Positions 44,319 through 57,075 of a stretch of DNA of 64,000 bases are shown here, one piece after another. How positions within the stretch are numbered: the first letter of the stretch is position 1; each line of letters begins with the position of its first letter. Source of the stretch: Palsa-506 sp963709075 (lineage in GTDB: Bacteria > Actinomycetota > Actinomycetes > Streptosporangiales > Streptosporangiaceae); contig CAVPUY010000014.1 of assembly GCA_963709075.1 (NCBI GenBank), positions 62,001 to 126,000 of the forward strand. Reading direction: 5' to 3'. A program made the position numbers and the translations under genes. Under the pieces are notes generated by a model. That model saw only the letters and a list, made by a program, of their open reading frames with translations. It was not told the origin of the DNA and did not search any database.

Positions 44319-44970
44319 TGGTCGATCCCCATTCGTAGGCGATCGCGTAAGGCAGCTGGGACGGCGGCAGCGGAGCGTTGACCAGGTAAATGTTTCCGCT
44401 GAAACAGCGCCCTATCCGCAGCCGGGCGACGGTGTCCTGCGGGGCCGTGGCTACTACGGCGATCGAGTGCCAGCGGTACCGCTTCGCGAACTGGCCGATG
44501 TACCGCGCCTCGCCGCGTGTCGTTGCCGGGTCAGGGTTGAAGCAGATCACCTTGACTCCCGGTATCTGCGCTCCGCAGCCGCTGTAGCCATGACTTGAGT
44601 ACGGCGTGCCACGGGAGATCACGAGCATCGGCGCCTGATGCGCGCGGGCCAGTTTCAGTGCGGTGTCAAGGCGGTCGCCCTGCCCGTCCAGCATGATGAT
44701 CGCGTCGACGCGTCCGGACATGCCCTGCTGCGGCCAGACGAACAAGCGGGCCGTGGTCACGCCGAGCCCGGCAAGTACCACCAGCAGCGCGATCAGGATG
44801 TATCGCGGGCGGCCGAGCGGGCGGCGCGGCCGTGGCCGCCGCGCGCTCGCTTCGCGGAGCATGCGGACCGCGCTTATGTCAGCTGCCCAACGTCGCGGCA
44901 GCGAGTGGCGCAGGAACGGGACCATAACAGCTCCGATATAGCCGCGATCGCCTGCAACCAGCACCCTCAT
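44287..44970 (-). CDS. YdcF/DUF218-family protein with an epimerase-like leader
   Basis: 227 residues from ATG 44970, which has GGAGG seven bases upstream. The first ~21 residues (MRVLVAGDRGYIGAVMVPFL) match the NAD-binding start of nucleotide-sugar epimerases. They are fused in frame to a basic stretch, a membrane helix (YILIALLVVLAGLGVTTARL) and the YdcF domain: RVDAIIMLDGQGDRLDTALKL, MLVISRGTPY, FNPDPATTRGEARYIGQFAK and SIAVVATAPQDTVARLR. An unfused start would be ATG 44862. YdcF-type proteins are linked to envelope polysaccharide metabolism. It is divergent from the exopolysaccharide locus. Confidence 0.78.
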   Translation of the reverse strand: MRVLVAGDRGYIGAVMVPFLRHSLPRRWAADISAVRMLREASARRPRPRRPLGRPRYILIALLVVLAGLGVTTARLFVWPQQGMSGRVDAIIMLDGQGDRLDTALKLARAHQAPMLVISRGTPYSSHGYSGCGAQIPGVKVICFNPDPATTRGEARYIGQFAKRYRWHSIAVVATAPQDTVARLRIGRCFSGNIYLVNAPLPPSQLPYAIAYEWGSTIKALILQRSC

Positions 44971-45281
44971 CGGCGGACCTCCAGATCTCCCAGTTGAGTC
45001 GGACGGGCCAGTGCGGACATCCATCCGCAATCGGCCATACGGGCAGACCGCCCCGCATTCAGAAGAGCCGCTACGGCTTTGCCCTGATACATCCGGGCGC
45101 CCAGGAGTCTCCGCGGCCTGACCGTCAGTAACTCAATGCAGTCCATTTATCACCGTACGTCGACAGTTGCTTAATTCCTGCTGACATCCGGGTTATGGCA
45201 GTGCTTTGTCGTATCACGCTCACCCCCGCAGCGCTCCTATGCATGCAGGTGCCCTGCGCGAGAAGCGATTGAGGTGACCAG

Positions 45282-46598
<1,317 letters not shown>

Positions 46599-46602
<4 letters not shown>

Positions 46603-47812
46603 CCCGCATCCTGATCATCGTCCAGAACCTTCCTGTTCCTTTCGACCGGCGGGTGTGGCTGGAGTGCAAGGCGCTCGTTTCAGTCGGCCATCAGGTCACC
46701 GTCGTCTGCCCGAAAGGCGACGGTGACCCGGCGTACCAGGTCATCGACGGGGTGGAGCTGTACAAGTACAAGCCTTACGCGCCAGGCGGCAGCAAGGTCG
46801 GATTCATCAACGAGTACGCGTACTCGTTCGTCGCGACGGCATGGCTGACGCTCAAGGCACGGCGGTCCGGGCGGTTCGGCGTGCTGCAGGCCTGCAACCC
46901 GCCGGATATCTTCTGGCCGATAGCGCTGTTCCTGCGCGCGACTCGACCGCACCCGGTTCGTCTTCGACCACCACGACCTGTGTCCGGAACTTTATGCGTC
47001 CCGTTTCCCGCAGTGGCCCGAAGCTGCCATATAAGGCGCTGCGGGCCATGGAGCTGATGACGCACCGGAGCGCGAATCATGTGATCTCCACCAACGACTC
47101 CTACCGGAACGTCGCCGTACGGCGGAGCGGCAAGGCGGCCGCGGACGTCACGGTCGTCCGCACTGGCCCCGACCCGCAGCAGTTGCGGCGCGGTCCGGCA
47201 TGCCCCGAGCTGCGCCGGGGCCGCCGCTATCTGGCCGCGTACATCGGCGTGATGGGGCCGCAGGACGGCGTCGACATCGTCGTGCGGGCCGCCGACATCG
47301 TGGTGCACAAGCTCGGCCGCGAGGACATCGCCTTCACGCTGATCGGCTCGGGGGACTGCTTCGACGACCTGGTGGCGCTGCGTGACGAGCTGGACCTGGC
47401 CGGCTACGTGGAGTTCACCGGGCGGGCGCCGGACGAACTCGTCGGCCGCATCCTCTCGACTGCGGATGTTGGCCTGTCGCCAGACCCCAAGAATCCGCTC
47501 AACGACAAGTCAACGATGAACAAGTCGATGGAATACATGGCCTTCGAGCTTCCCGCGGTCGCGTTCGACCTGCGCGAGACCCGGGTTTCGGCCGGCGACG
47601 CCGCCGTCTACGTGCCGCCCAATGACGTGCACGACTACGCCGACGCGATCGTGGCACTGCTGGACGACGAGCCGAAGCGGGCCCGGATGGGGAAGCTCGG
47701 CCGCGCCCGGGTCGAGCACGAGCTGGCCTGGAGCCACCAGCAGCGCGCCTATCTCGATGTCTACCGGGAGATGGTCACCGGCACCAGGGTCCTTGACCCG
47801 AAGGGGGCCTGA
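46599..47812 (+). CDS. GT4-family glycosyltransferase, two frameshifts
   Basis: GTG 46599. The N-terminal domain reads TRILIIVQNLPVPFDRRVWL then ECKALVSVGHQVTVVCPKGD. Frame shifts near 46941 and near 47025 flank a middle piece LDRTRFVFDHHDLCPELYAS. The rest has YIGVMGPQDGVDIVVRAADI, FTLIGSGDCFDDLVALRDEL and the donor-binding DVGLSPDPKNPLNDKSTMNK followed by SMEYMAFELPAVAFDL (E of the EX7E-like motif). About 405 residues. It transfers a sugar from an NDP donor during repeat-unit assembly at the inner membrane face. Confidence 0.88.
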
Positions 47813-47813
47813 G

Positions 47814-49721
47814 GTGTGCGGGATCGCCGGGTGTTACCAGCAGCCGGACGGCCAGAAGCTGGTTGACGTCATGAGCGACCGGATCGCGCACCGCGGGCCG
47901 GACTCAACCGGGACCTGGTGCCATGAGGATGACCGGGTGGCGGTGCAGCTCGGCTTCCGGCGGCTCTCCATCATCGACCTGTCCGCCGCGGCCGACCAGC
48001 CGCTGTCCAAGCACGGCCTGACGATCGTCTACAACGGCGAGCTGTACAACTACAAGGCGCTGCGGGCGGAACTGACCAGCCGCGGGGTCCGGTTCGGCAC
48101 CGGATCGGACACCGAGGTCGTGCTCGAGGCATGGCGATGCTGGGGGCCAGATGCGCTCCGCCGGTTCCGCGGCATGTTCGCGTTCGCGCTGGTCGACGAG
48201 CGAACCGGCGAGCTCGTGCTGGCGCGTGACCCGCTGGGCATCAAGCCGCTGTACTACCTTCGCCGGGACGCGGGCGTGGTCTTCGCCTCGGAGCTGAAGG
48301 CGCTGGTAACCGCGGTGGGCTCGGAGCTGCGGATGGAGCCGGGCGCCCTGGTCGCGTCGATGCTCTATTACTGGCTGCCCGAGCAGCGGTGCGCCATCGA
48401 CGGGGTGCAGAAGCTGCCGGGCGGCTCGTGGGCGCGCTGCCGCCCGGACGGCACCTTCTCGGTGCAGCACTACTGGCGTCCGGCGGAGGTGGCGGCGCGG
48501 GCTGCGGCCGGGCCGCCTGCTGACCTCGGCCAGGTGATCGAGGAGTCGGTCACCGCGCACCTGGTCTCCGACGTGCCGGTGTCGAGCTTCCTGTCCGGCG
48601 GCCTGGACTCGAGCATCGTCACCGTGCTGGCCCATCGGGCCGAGCCGGGGATTGACGCCTACACGATCGCCTTCCGCCCGGAGGACCAGCGGCTGGAGGC
48701 CATGCCCGACGACGCCGTCTACGCCCGGAAGGTCGCGGCGCGCTACGGCATCGACCTGCACGAGATCGAGATCTCACCGGACATCGTCGGCATGCTGCCC
48801 CGGATCGTCGACATGCTGGACGAGCCGATCGGCGATGCGGCGGCGATCAACACGTTCCTGATGTGCGAGGCGGCCCGCGAGCGCGGCATCAAGGTGATCC
48901 TCTCCGGGATGGGCGCCGACGAGCTGTTCGGCGGCTACCGCAAGCACCTCGCCTGCCTGATGGCCGGCCGGTACGCCGCGCTGCCGGCCGGCCTGCGCGC
49001 TCCGGTGCGGTCCGCCGTGCAGCACCTCCCGGTCAGCGTGCACGGCCGCGGCCTGCGCTACGCGCGCTGGGCGAAGCGCTTCCTTACCTTCGCCGAGCTG
49101 CCCGAGGAACCGCGGTTCCGGCGCAGCTACACGCTGTATGACCCAGCCGAGCTTGCCGCCCTGGTCAGCCCGGACCTGGCCGGCTACGTAGGCCAGGTGG
49201 TCGACGAGCACCGCGACGTCTACACCGACAACGCACTGCAGGACGAGGTCAACCGCATGTGCCTCGCGGACGTGCGGATGTTCCTGCCGGGGCTCAATCT
49301 CGCCTATACGGACCGGGCGAGCATGGCGGCGTCCGTCGAGGTGCGGGTCCCGTTCGTCGACCCGGTCGTCGCGGAGGCGGCGTTCTCGATCCCGGGCAGC
49401 GCGAAGATCCGGCGGCGGCAGGGCAAGGTCGCGCTCAAGCAGGCCGCGGAAAGCTGGCTGCCGCGCGAGATCGTGCACCGGCCCAAGGCGTCCTTCAGCG
49501 CCCCGCTGCGGGCCTGGGTGCGCGGCGACCTGCAGGAGATCATCCGCGATGTGCTCGTCGGCGGCGAGCTGGTGGGCACCGGGATGATCCGCGGGGACGC
49601 ACTGGCGCGCCTCATCCAGGACGAGTACGCCGGCCGCGAGGACCGGTCCAAGCAGATATGGCAGCTGCTGACGCTGGAGCTGTGGTACCGCAACGCCCGG
49701 TCGATGGGCGTTGCGGCGTAA
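47814..49721 (+). CDS. asnB: Asparagine synthase (glutamine-hydrolysing)
   Basis: 635 residues and intact, in contrast to its neighbours. The GTG at 47814 puts the catalytic Cys at position 2 (VCGIAGCYQQP), which fixes the start. The class II amidotransferase domain has IAHRGPDSTG and FRRLSIIDLS. The synthetase domain has the PP-loop SFLSGGLDSSIVTVLA and GMGADELFGGYRKH. Such AsnB-like proteins are regular members of exopolysaccharide loci, where they probably amidate uronic acids or a related carboxylate rather than make asparagine (inference from context). Confidence 0.95.
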   Translation: MCGIAGCYQQPDGQKLVDVMSDRIAHRGPDSTGTWCHEDDRVAVQLGFRRLSIIDLSAAADQPLSKHGLTIVYNGELYNYKALRAELTSRGVRFGTGSDTEVVLEAWRCWGPDALRRFRGMFAFALVDERTGELVLARDPLGIKPLYYLRRDAGVVFASELKALVTAVGSELRMEPGALVASMLYYWLPEQRCAIDGVQKLPGGSWARCRPDGTFSVQHYWRPAEVAARAAAGPPADLGQVIEESVTAHLVSDVPVSSFLSGGLDSSIVTVLAHRAEPGIDAYTIAFRPEDQRLEAMPDDAVYARKVAARYGIDLHEIEISPDIVGMLPRIVDMLDEPIGDAAAINTFLMCEAARERGIKVILSGMGADELFGGYRKHLACLMAGRYAALPAGLRAPVRSAVQHLPVSVHGRGLRYARWAKRFLTFAELPEEPRFRRSYTLYDPAELAALVSPDLAGYVGQVVDEHRDVYTDNALQDEVNRMCLADVRMFLPGLNLAYTDRASMAASVEVRVPFVDPVVAEAAFSIPGSAKIRRRQGKVALKQAAESWLPREIVHRPKASFSAPLRAWVRGDLQEIIRDVLVGGELVGTGMIRGDALARLIQDEYAGREDRSKQIWQLLTLELWYRNARSMGVAA

Positions 49722-49773
49722 TGACGTCGGCACCCGCCGCGCAGGCCAGCCGCAAAGTCGACCAGAGGACGAG

Positions 49774-51956
49774 ATGAAGCAGATAGCACAGAACTACAAA
49801 TCCGGGGAGCTCAGCGTCCTCGACGTGCCCGGCTCCGGTGTGCCGCCCCGGCGGCGTCCTCGTCCAGTCGCTGTTCTCGCTGATCTCGACCGGCACCGAG
49901 ATGATGAAGCTGACCGAGGCCAAGATGTCGATGGTCGGCAAGGCGCGGGCGCGGCCCGACCAGGCACGCAAGGTCATCGAGTCGGTGGCGCAGCAGGGCG
50001 CGGTCACCACCTACAAGAAGGTCATGAACCGGCTCGACTCCTACACGCCGCTCGGCTACTCGCTCTGCGGCGTCGTGATCGAGGCAGGCCGCGGCGCCGA
50101 TGAGTTCCGGGCCGGCCAGCTCGTCGCCGCGGCCGGCAACGAGTACGCGCTGCACGCCGAGTACAACTGGATTCCGGTCAACTTGTGCGTGCCGGTCCCG
50201 CGGGACGTCCTGCCCGAGCATGCCGCATTCGCCACCGTCGGGGCGATCGCCATGCACGGGGTGCGGCGCGCCGAGGTCCAGCTCGGCGATACCGCTTGCG
50301 TCATCGGCCTCGGCCTCGTCGGCCAGCTCGTGGTCCGGCTGCTGCTCGCGTCCGGGGTCCGGGTTATCGGGCTGGACGTCGTCGAGGACCGCTGCCGGCA
50401 GGCCGAGAAGGCCGGCGCGATCCTGTGCGCCGGGCCCGAGGGCGAGGGGCTGGCGGCCGCCGAGCAGGCACTGGCCGAGATCTCGGCCGGACGCGGGGCC
50501 GACCATGTCTTCCTGGCGGCGGGCGGCTCGTCCAACGGGCCGGTCATCACCGCCGCGAAGCTGGCCAGGGACCGCGCTCGCGTCATCGACATCGGCAAGA
50601 CCCGCCTTGACCTGCCGTGGAACGCCTACTACGACAAGGAACTCGACGTCCGCTTCTCCAGGTCGTACGGGCCAGGCCGCTATGACGACCGCTATGAGCT
50701 TGACGGCATCGACTACCCGGCGGGCTACGTCCGCTGGACCGAGCGGCGCAACCTGGAGTGCTTCCTCGATCTCATCGCCCGCAAGGAGATCGAGGTGGAA
50801 TCGCTGGTCTCCGGGATCTTCCCGATGGAGCAGGCGACCACCGTCTACGCCGACCTGGCGGCAGGCTCGCTGAACCCGGTGGGAGTCCTGCTCAAGTATC
50901 CCGAGCGCGCGGCGGACGGCGAGCACCCGGCTCGCGCGGCGAGCCGGGTGCTGTCCGCCGGGCGGGCGGCCGCCGCTCCCCGTGCGGCCCGCGACGGGCA
51001 GCTCTCGATCGGGTTCATCGGCGCCGGAAACTACGCGTCATCGATGCTGCTGCCGCACCTGGCCAAGCTCGAGACAGCCAACCTGGCCCACGTGGCGACC
51101 ACCCGGTCGTTGTCAGCGGTCAATGCCCAGCGCCGGTTCGGTTTCACGACCGCCTCGACCAGCGCGGATGCCGTGCTCGAAGACAAGTCGCTGGACGCGA
51201 TATTCATCGTGACGCGCCATCACACGCACGCCGACATGGTCTGCCGGGCGCTTGAGACCGGGAAGGCCGTGTTCGTCGAGAAGCCGCTCGCGCTCACCCG
51301 CGAGGACCTGCAGCGGATCATGGACGTTGTCATGAGCACGGGCAACGACCGGCTGATGGTGGGGTTCAACCGCCGCTTCGCGCCGCTGCTCGTGCAGCTG
51401 CGAGTCGCGGTTCGGCCAGCCGGGCAGCAGCTCGGTGATCCGTTACCTGGTCAACGCGGGACAGCTGGACGCCGACAGCTGGTACCTCAACGAGGAACTG
51501 GAAGGGTCGCGGTTCGCCGGCGAAGGCGGCCACTTCATCGACACGCTCAGCTGGTGGACGGACAGCCATCCCGAGGAGGTCTACGCCGTGGCCGGCCCGG
51601 AGGCTGGCGAGCTGCAGGCCACCGTGCGGTTCGAGAACGGCTCAACCGGCACCATCAGCTACCTCACCTCCGGCAATCCCCGCTATCAGAAGGAAACCCT
51701 GGACGCCGCGGCCGGCGGCCGCAGCGCCAGGCTCGACAACTTCCAGAAAGCGGCGGTCTGGGTCGGCCGCCGGCGCAGCACGATGCAGTCGCGCGGCGGC
51801 CAGGACAAAGGCCAGCGTCATGAGGTAGCGCAGTTCGTCGAGGCGTGCCGGGCCGGCGCGCCGATGCCCATCCCGCTGGAGTCCCTGGTGGCCACCACCA
51901 AGGCGACGATCGCGGCGGGGGAGAGCCTGTCGAGCGGTCGCCCGGAGCGGGTGTGA
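49774..51956 (+). CDS. Bi-domain oxidoreductase (zinc-type dehydrogenase plus Gfo/Idh/MocA), two frameshifts
   Basis: ATG 49774, reading KQIAQNYKSGELSVLDVPG before a +1 shift near 49845. The MDR-type half continues as RPGGVLVQSLFSLISTGTEM, GYSLCGVVIEAGRGADEF and CVIGLGLVGQLVVRLLLASG. The Gfo/Idh/MocA half begins LSIGFIGAGNYASSMLLPHL and has GKAVFVEKPLAL. A second +1 shift near 51405 joins VIRYLVNAGQLDADSWYLNE. About 725 residues. This fused architecture is typical of capsule/exopolysaccharide loci next to heparinase-like proteins. It probably oxidises or isomerises a sugar intermediate. The stop overlaps the next start. Confidence 0.87.
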
Positions 51957-54092
51957 GCGCACTGCCCGGATCGAAGCTCGGCTGGTACGCCCGCCGGGCG
52001 GCCAGGATGTCACCCGCCGAGGTGACCTGGCGTGCCCGCGACCAGGCAGTCCAGCTGGCGTGGTCGGGCCGGCAGGTGCGCCGCGAGCAGCTTTCCTTGC
52101 CCGCCTCGCCGCTCGTGCCCGGCTCGCCGCAGCTGGCTGCGCAGCCCCAGGCGGGCGCGCGCAGGTTCACCGCCATCCTGCCGCCTGATGCCGCCGAGCG
52201 CGTGCCCGGGGATGCCAGGGCGGCCGTGCTGGCGGCCGCTGACCAGCTCATGCGGGGCGAGTGGGAGGTGCTCGGGGTCCGCAGGACCGACCTGGTAGAG
52301 CCCGACTGGTTCAGCGACCCGGTGACCGGCCGCCGGTCTCCCGCGGACCGTTACGCGTTCCGGATCAACCATCGCTCGGAGGCGCAGACCGGCAACGTCA
52401 AGCAGGTCTGGGAGATCTCCCGGCTGCAGCACCTGACGCTGCTGGCAACCGCCTGGTACCTCACCAGGGACGACCGGTACGCGCGCCGGGTGGCAGACCA
52501 GCTGCGCTCGTGGTGCCGGGCGAACCCGTTCCTCTCCGGCGTGCACTGGACGAGCGGCATCGAGATCGGCATCCGGCTGATCAGCCTGGCCTGGATCCGG
52601 CGCCTGCTGGACGACTGGCCTGGTGTCGCCGGCCTGTTCGAGCAGGACGAGCTGGCGGTTCGGCAGATCCGCTGGCATCAGCAGTACCTCGCCGCGTTCC
52701 GGAGCCGGGGCTCGTCCGCCAACAACCACGTCATCGCCGAGGCGGCCGGGCAGCTCGTGGCCAGCTGCGCCTTCCCGTGGTTCGCGCGAGAGCGGCCGCT
52801 GGCGGCGGAAGTCCGCTCGCCTGCTCGAGCGCGAACTGGACCGCAACACGTTCCCGTCCGGCATCGGCCGCGAGCTCGCCACCGGATTACCAGTGCTTCA
52901 ACGCGGAACTCGGGCTGCTCGCGGCCGTCGAGGCCGACGCGGCAGGTCATCCGCTGGACCCGGCGGCCTGGCAGCGGCTGTGCGCGATGGTCGACAGCGC
53001 CGCGGCGCTGCTCGACGAGCGGCTGCGGCCACCCCGGCAGGGTGACTCCGACGAGGGCTGCGCGCTGCTGCTCGACGCCCCGGCGCGGAGCCGCTGGTCC
53101 TCCTTGCTGGCACTCGGCGATGCGCTCGTCGGCCGGGCCGGCTGGTGGCCGCGCGCAGCTCCGGACGCGGCCAGCTCGATCATCGGCGCGCTGGCCGGCC
53201 AGGCCCGCAAGATACCGGGCAGGCCCGGGCAGCGGCCGTGGCAGTTCGCTGACGCCGGCACGACCCTGCTGCGCACGACCGGGCAGCAGGACCCGGAGAT
53301 CTGGTGCCGGTGCGACGGCGGCCCGCACGGATTCCTCAGCATCGCCGCGCATGCCCACGCCGACGCCCTGTCGGTGGAGGTCCGCTACGGCGGCGTCGAC
53401 ATCCTCGCCGATCCGGGCACGTACTGTTATCACGGCGAGCCCGCGTGGCGCTCGTACTTCCGCTCGACGATCGCGCACAATACCGTCGAGCTCGACGGCC
53501 AGAGCCAGTCCAGCGAAGGCGGCCCGTTCCTCTGGCTGCGTCATGCGGACGCGCGGGAGATCGACGTCAGGGACGACGGCGGCGTGGCCGAGTGGACCGC
53601 GGAGCACGACGGCTACCGGTCGCTCGATCCGCCGGCCAGGCACCGCCGGTCGGTCCGGCTGGACCGTGCGGCGCGCAGCATCGACATCATCGACGAGATC
53701 GACGGCGACGGTCATGACGTCCGGCTGGCATTTCACCTGGGCCCCGACGTGCAGGCCGAACTCGACGGGGCAGGCGCGGTGCTGCGCTGGCCCGGCGCGG
53801 CCACGCCCGGGGCGGCCCGGCTGGAACTGCCGGCCAGCTGCGGTGGAGCCTGCACCGCGGTGAGACGGACCCGATCCTCGGCTGGTACTCCGGCGGCCTC
53901 GGGCGCCGCGTTCCCGCCGTCACGCTGCTTGGCTGCGGACGCTCAGAGTCAGGCGAGCCGCTGAGCACGCGGCTGGACTTTGCCGACATCGGCATTTCGC
54001 CAGAATCTGCCTATACCCGGTCAGCCGTATCATTGGGCTCAGCCGAAGCCCTGGCGCGAAATGCTCCGGGAATTCGAGCGGAGGCCAAATGA
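51953..54092 (+). CDS. Heparinase II/III-family protein, three frameshifts
   Basis: GTG 51953, reading SALPGSKLGWYARRAARMSP. The alpha-barrel domain includes QVWEISRLQHLTLLATAWYL and SSANNHVIAEAAGQLVASCA. Frame changes occur near 52810, 52880 and 53835, with ELDRNTFPSGIGRELA between the first two. The beta-sheet domain reads GFLSIAAHAHADALSVEVRY, GVDILADPGTYCYHGEPAWR, FRSTIAHNTVELDG. The C-terminus resumes as ETDPILGWYSGGLGRR to a stop at 54090-54092. About 710 residues. Relatives are polysaccharide lyases or epimerase-like enzymes acting on uronate-containing polymers, so it likely edits or trims the exported polymer. Confidence 0.85.
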
Positions 54093-55380
54093 GCGAGCAG
54101 GCGCTGGACCTGCGCAGGTCCCTGCAGATCGTGCGACGGCACAAGATCATCGTCGGCGTCGTTCGCCGCGCTTGGCCTGCTCGCTGGTGCCGGGTACACA
54201 GTGCTCAACCCGCCGATGCTCGCGAGCCAGTGCGCTCGTCGTGCTACCGACCACCACGCACAACATCCTCGACCCAGGTCATTATCGCGAGCAGCGACAA
54301 GGTACTACCGGGCGCCCTGCATCACATCCGGCCTGCCATGTCGCTGCAAACCCTGCGCAGCCGTGTTCAGGCCAAGAGCCTGACCGCCAATATCATCTCG
54401 ATCGGCGCCCAGGGCAAGACCGCAGCCCAGGCAGAGGGCACGGCGAACGCTGTCGCCAACAGCTTCGTCGCCTACCTCAGCAGCAAGAACAGCGCCGCCG
54501 GGCAGGTGCAGGCGCGGCTGCTTGAGTCGGCCACGAACGCCACCGGAACGTCGCTGCCCGTGCGCCTGCTCGTTAACGGCGGGCTCGGTGCCCTGCTGGG
54601 GGCGCTGATCGGAGCCATCGGCGCGCTAGCGCTCTGGCCGCGGCGACCGGCGGCTGCGGGAGCGCGACGAGATAGCAGATGCCATCGGGGTGCCCGTGCT
54701 GGCATCGATCCCCGTCGAGCACCCAACCGATGCCGGTGGCTGGGCCAGGCTGCTCGAGGATTACGAGCCAGGCGTCGTCCATGCGTGGAGCATGCGCAAG
54801 GCCCTGCACCATCTGGCTCTGACTGACTACCGGGGAGGCAGCGGTGGCGCTCTGTCGCCGTGCTGTCGCTTTCATCAGATCTCAAGGCCCTCGCGCTAGG
54901 TCCTCAGCTGGCGGTCTTCGCCGCTTCCCTGGGCATCCCCACGGCACTCGTCATCGGTCCCCAGCAGGACGCGAATGCCACGGCCACGCTGTCCGCGGCG
55001 TGCAAGGCAACCTCGCCCACGGCATCAGGGCGCTCGAGCCTGCTGCGGGTCGCCGTCGGCGACACGCGAGGCCAGCCGGCAGCCAGGCGCTGGGCTGACC
55101 GTCGTCGTCGCCGTCGTAGACGGCCGGGCGCCGCGGCTCGCGGGCCTGATGAGCACAAGCGCGACGGTGCTGGGGGTCTCGGCGGGCGCGGCTACCGCCG
55201 AGCAACTCGCCCGCGTCGCGGTCGCCGCCGCCGGCGAAGGCCGCGAGATCGCCGGGATCATCGTGGCGGACCCAGACTCGACCGACCACACGACCGGCCG
55301 TCTTCCGCAGCTGGCACGGCCGGCGCACCGGCGACCGCCGACGCGCCTGACCGGCACGACGACCGGAGACCAGACGGTGA
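54089..55380 (+). pseudogene. Wzz-type chain-length/polysaccharide copolymerase protein 1, many frameshifts
   Basis: ATG 54089 overlaps the heparinase stop. Pieces in different frames join in order: SEQALDLRRSLQIVRRHKII, FAALGLLAGAGYTVLNPPML, LVVLPTTTHNI, TQVIIASSDKVLPGAL, then LVNGGLGALLGALIGAIGAL (second membrane helix), RDEIADAIGVPVLASIPVEH, LSLSSDLKALALGPQLAVFA and VVVAVVDGRAPRLAGLMSTS. This is the Wzz/YveK layout plus a C-terminal nucleotide-binding-like region without a visible P-loop. At least five frame breaks, so as sequenced it cannot be made. It is expected to control polymer length together with its neighbour. Confidence 0.72.
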
Positions 55381-57071
55381 ACGAGCGGAGACCAGACAGC
55401 GGCGCTATCCCTGAGTCAAGAGCGAAGACGCGCCCGGGCGCTTCTGGGATTTCGGCGAACTTCAGCACCGACGAGGATCGCTCAGCTGCCGATCTCGCCA
55501 GCGGCCTTACCAGCCTGGGATTCATCCGGGCGGCGCTGCGGCGTAGTGCGAGGCTCTGGTGCGCCACCGCGGTGGTCGGGCTGCTGGCCGGCTTCGGCGT
55601 CTTCATGGCGCTCCCCCCTGCCTACCAGGCCTCGACGTCGGTCCTGCTCGCGAACAACCCGTTCGAGAATGCCGGCGATGCGGCACTGAGACGACCAGGC
55701 CATTGCGCAGAGCCGCACGGTGGCCGGCTGCGGCGCTCCAGAAGCTAGGCCTGCGGCAGAGAGCGCGGCCAGTTTCGTCGGAGACTACACGGTTACCATC
55801 GTCACCAACCGGGTGCTTCTCATCACCGTCAAGGCGACATCAAGCGACGCTGCTGTCAGCGAGGCGAACGCCCTGGCAAGGCGTTCCTCACGTTCCAGGC
55901 ACAGTCAGCTGCAGACCCAGGAGCGGCTCGTCAACGCCGCGCTCCAGCAGCAGGTCACCCTGGCGCAGCAACGTATCAGCTCGATCAGCAACCAGATCAG
56001 CCAGCTGTCGGCCCAGCCTGCCTCACCCGCGCAGCACGCCAAGCTCCGCAGCCTGGTGAACCAGCGCAGCCGGGATGCCAGCGCGCTGACCGCGCTCAAG
56101 CAGGCCACGCTGGCTAACCAGGCGACTACGCGGATAAACACCACGAAGGTAATTCAAGGTAGCCAGGTACTCGACCCGGCCGCGCCGCGTCGGGCACTCC
56201 ACGCAAGAAATACCTGGTGATCTATGCGGGTACCGGGCTCATCGCGGGCCTGGCGCTCGGCATGTTCATCGTCGTCGTCCGGGCGCTCGTATCGGACCGG
56301 CTACGCCGGCGTGACGACGTCGCGCGCGCTCTCGGCGCTCCCGTCAAGCTCAGCGTCGGCAAGGTGCGGCAGAGCCGCTGGCGGCCAGGTCCGCGCGGGC
56401 TGGCCGCCGCTCGGCGCCCCGAGGTCAGGCGCATCGTCGCGTACCTGGGACGGGTCGCGCAACTGGGCAGCACCGGGCCAGCCAGCTCGCCAGGAATCGC
56501 CACCCTGGCTGTCGTTCCAGTCGACGAGCCGCAGGTCGCGGCTCTGGCCCTGGTGTCACTGGCTGTTTCCGCTGCGCAGCAGGGCCTGCGGGTCGTCGTG
56601 GCGGACCTGTGCGACGGCTCGCCTGCCGCGACTACTGCTGCGGATCACCGAGTCCCGGCGTCCACCCGGTGCGGGTTGATCGCGTAGCAACTGATCGTGG
56701 CGATCCCTGATCGTGACGACGTGGTACCGGCCGGCCCGCTCGGATCGCGCCTCGCCGGGGGCCCGCGCGCTGCCTTTGCCGGGGAAGTGGGCGCGGCCGC
56801 TGCCGAGGCGGACCTGCTGCTCACGCTGGCGACCCTCGAACCCTCGGTCGGTGCCGAGCACCTGGCTGGATGGGCGCGCGGCGCCGTCGCCGTAGTGACC
56901 GCCGGGCGGTCATCGGCAGCACGAGTCCATGCCGTCGGCGAGATGATCCGGCTCGCCGGAACGGAGCTCATCTCCGCCGTGCTCGTCGGGGCGGACAAGG
57001 CCGACGAGAGCCTCGGCGTGCCGGACCTGCCTGGCCAGCAGGCTTCGGTCGGGCCGGGTCCAGGTTCATGA
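55377..57071 (+). pseudogene. Wzz-type chain-length/polysaccharide copolymerase protein 2, many frameshifts
   Basis: GTG 55377 (NERRPDSGAIPE). The first membrane helix is ATAVVGLLAGFGVFMALPPA, then YQASTSVLLANNP. Frame changes occur near 55690, 55740, 55760, 56175 and 56660-56697. The periplasmic coiled coil is clear (LVNAALQQQVTLAQQRISSI, SNQISQLSAQ), followed by the second helix YLVIYAGTGLIAGLALGMFI. The cytoplasmic domain has VAALALVSLAVSAAQQGLRV and a last piece AEADLLLTLATLEPSVGAEH. It is a paralogue of the preceding gene in architecture. No Walker A motif is visible, so a kinase activity is not claimed. Confidence 0.72.
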
Positions 57072-57075
57072 GCCG

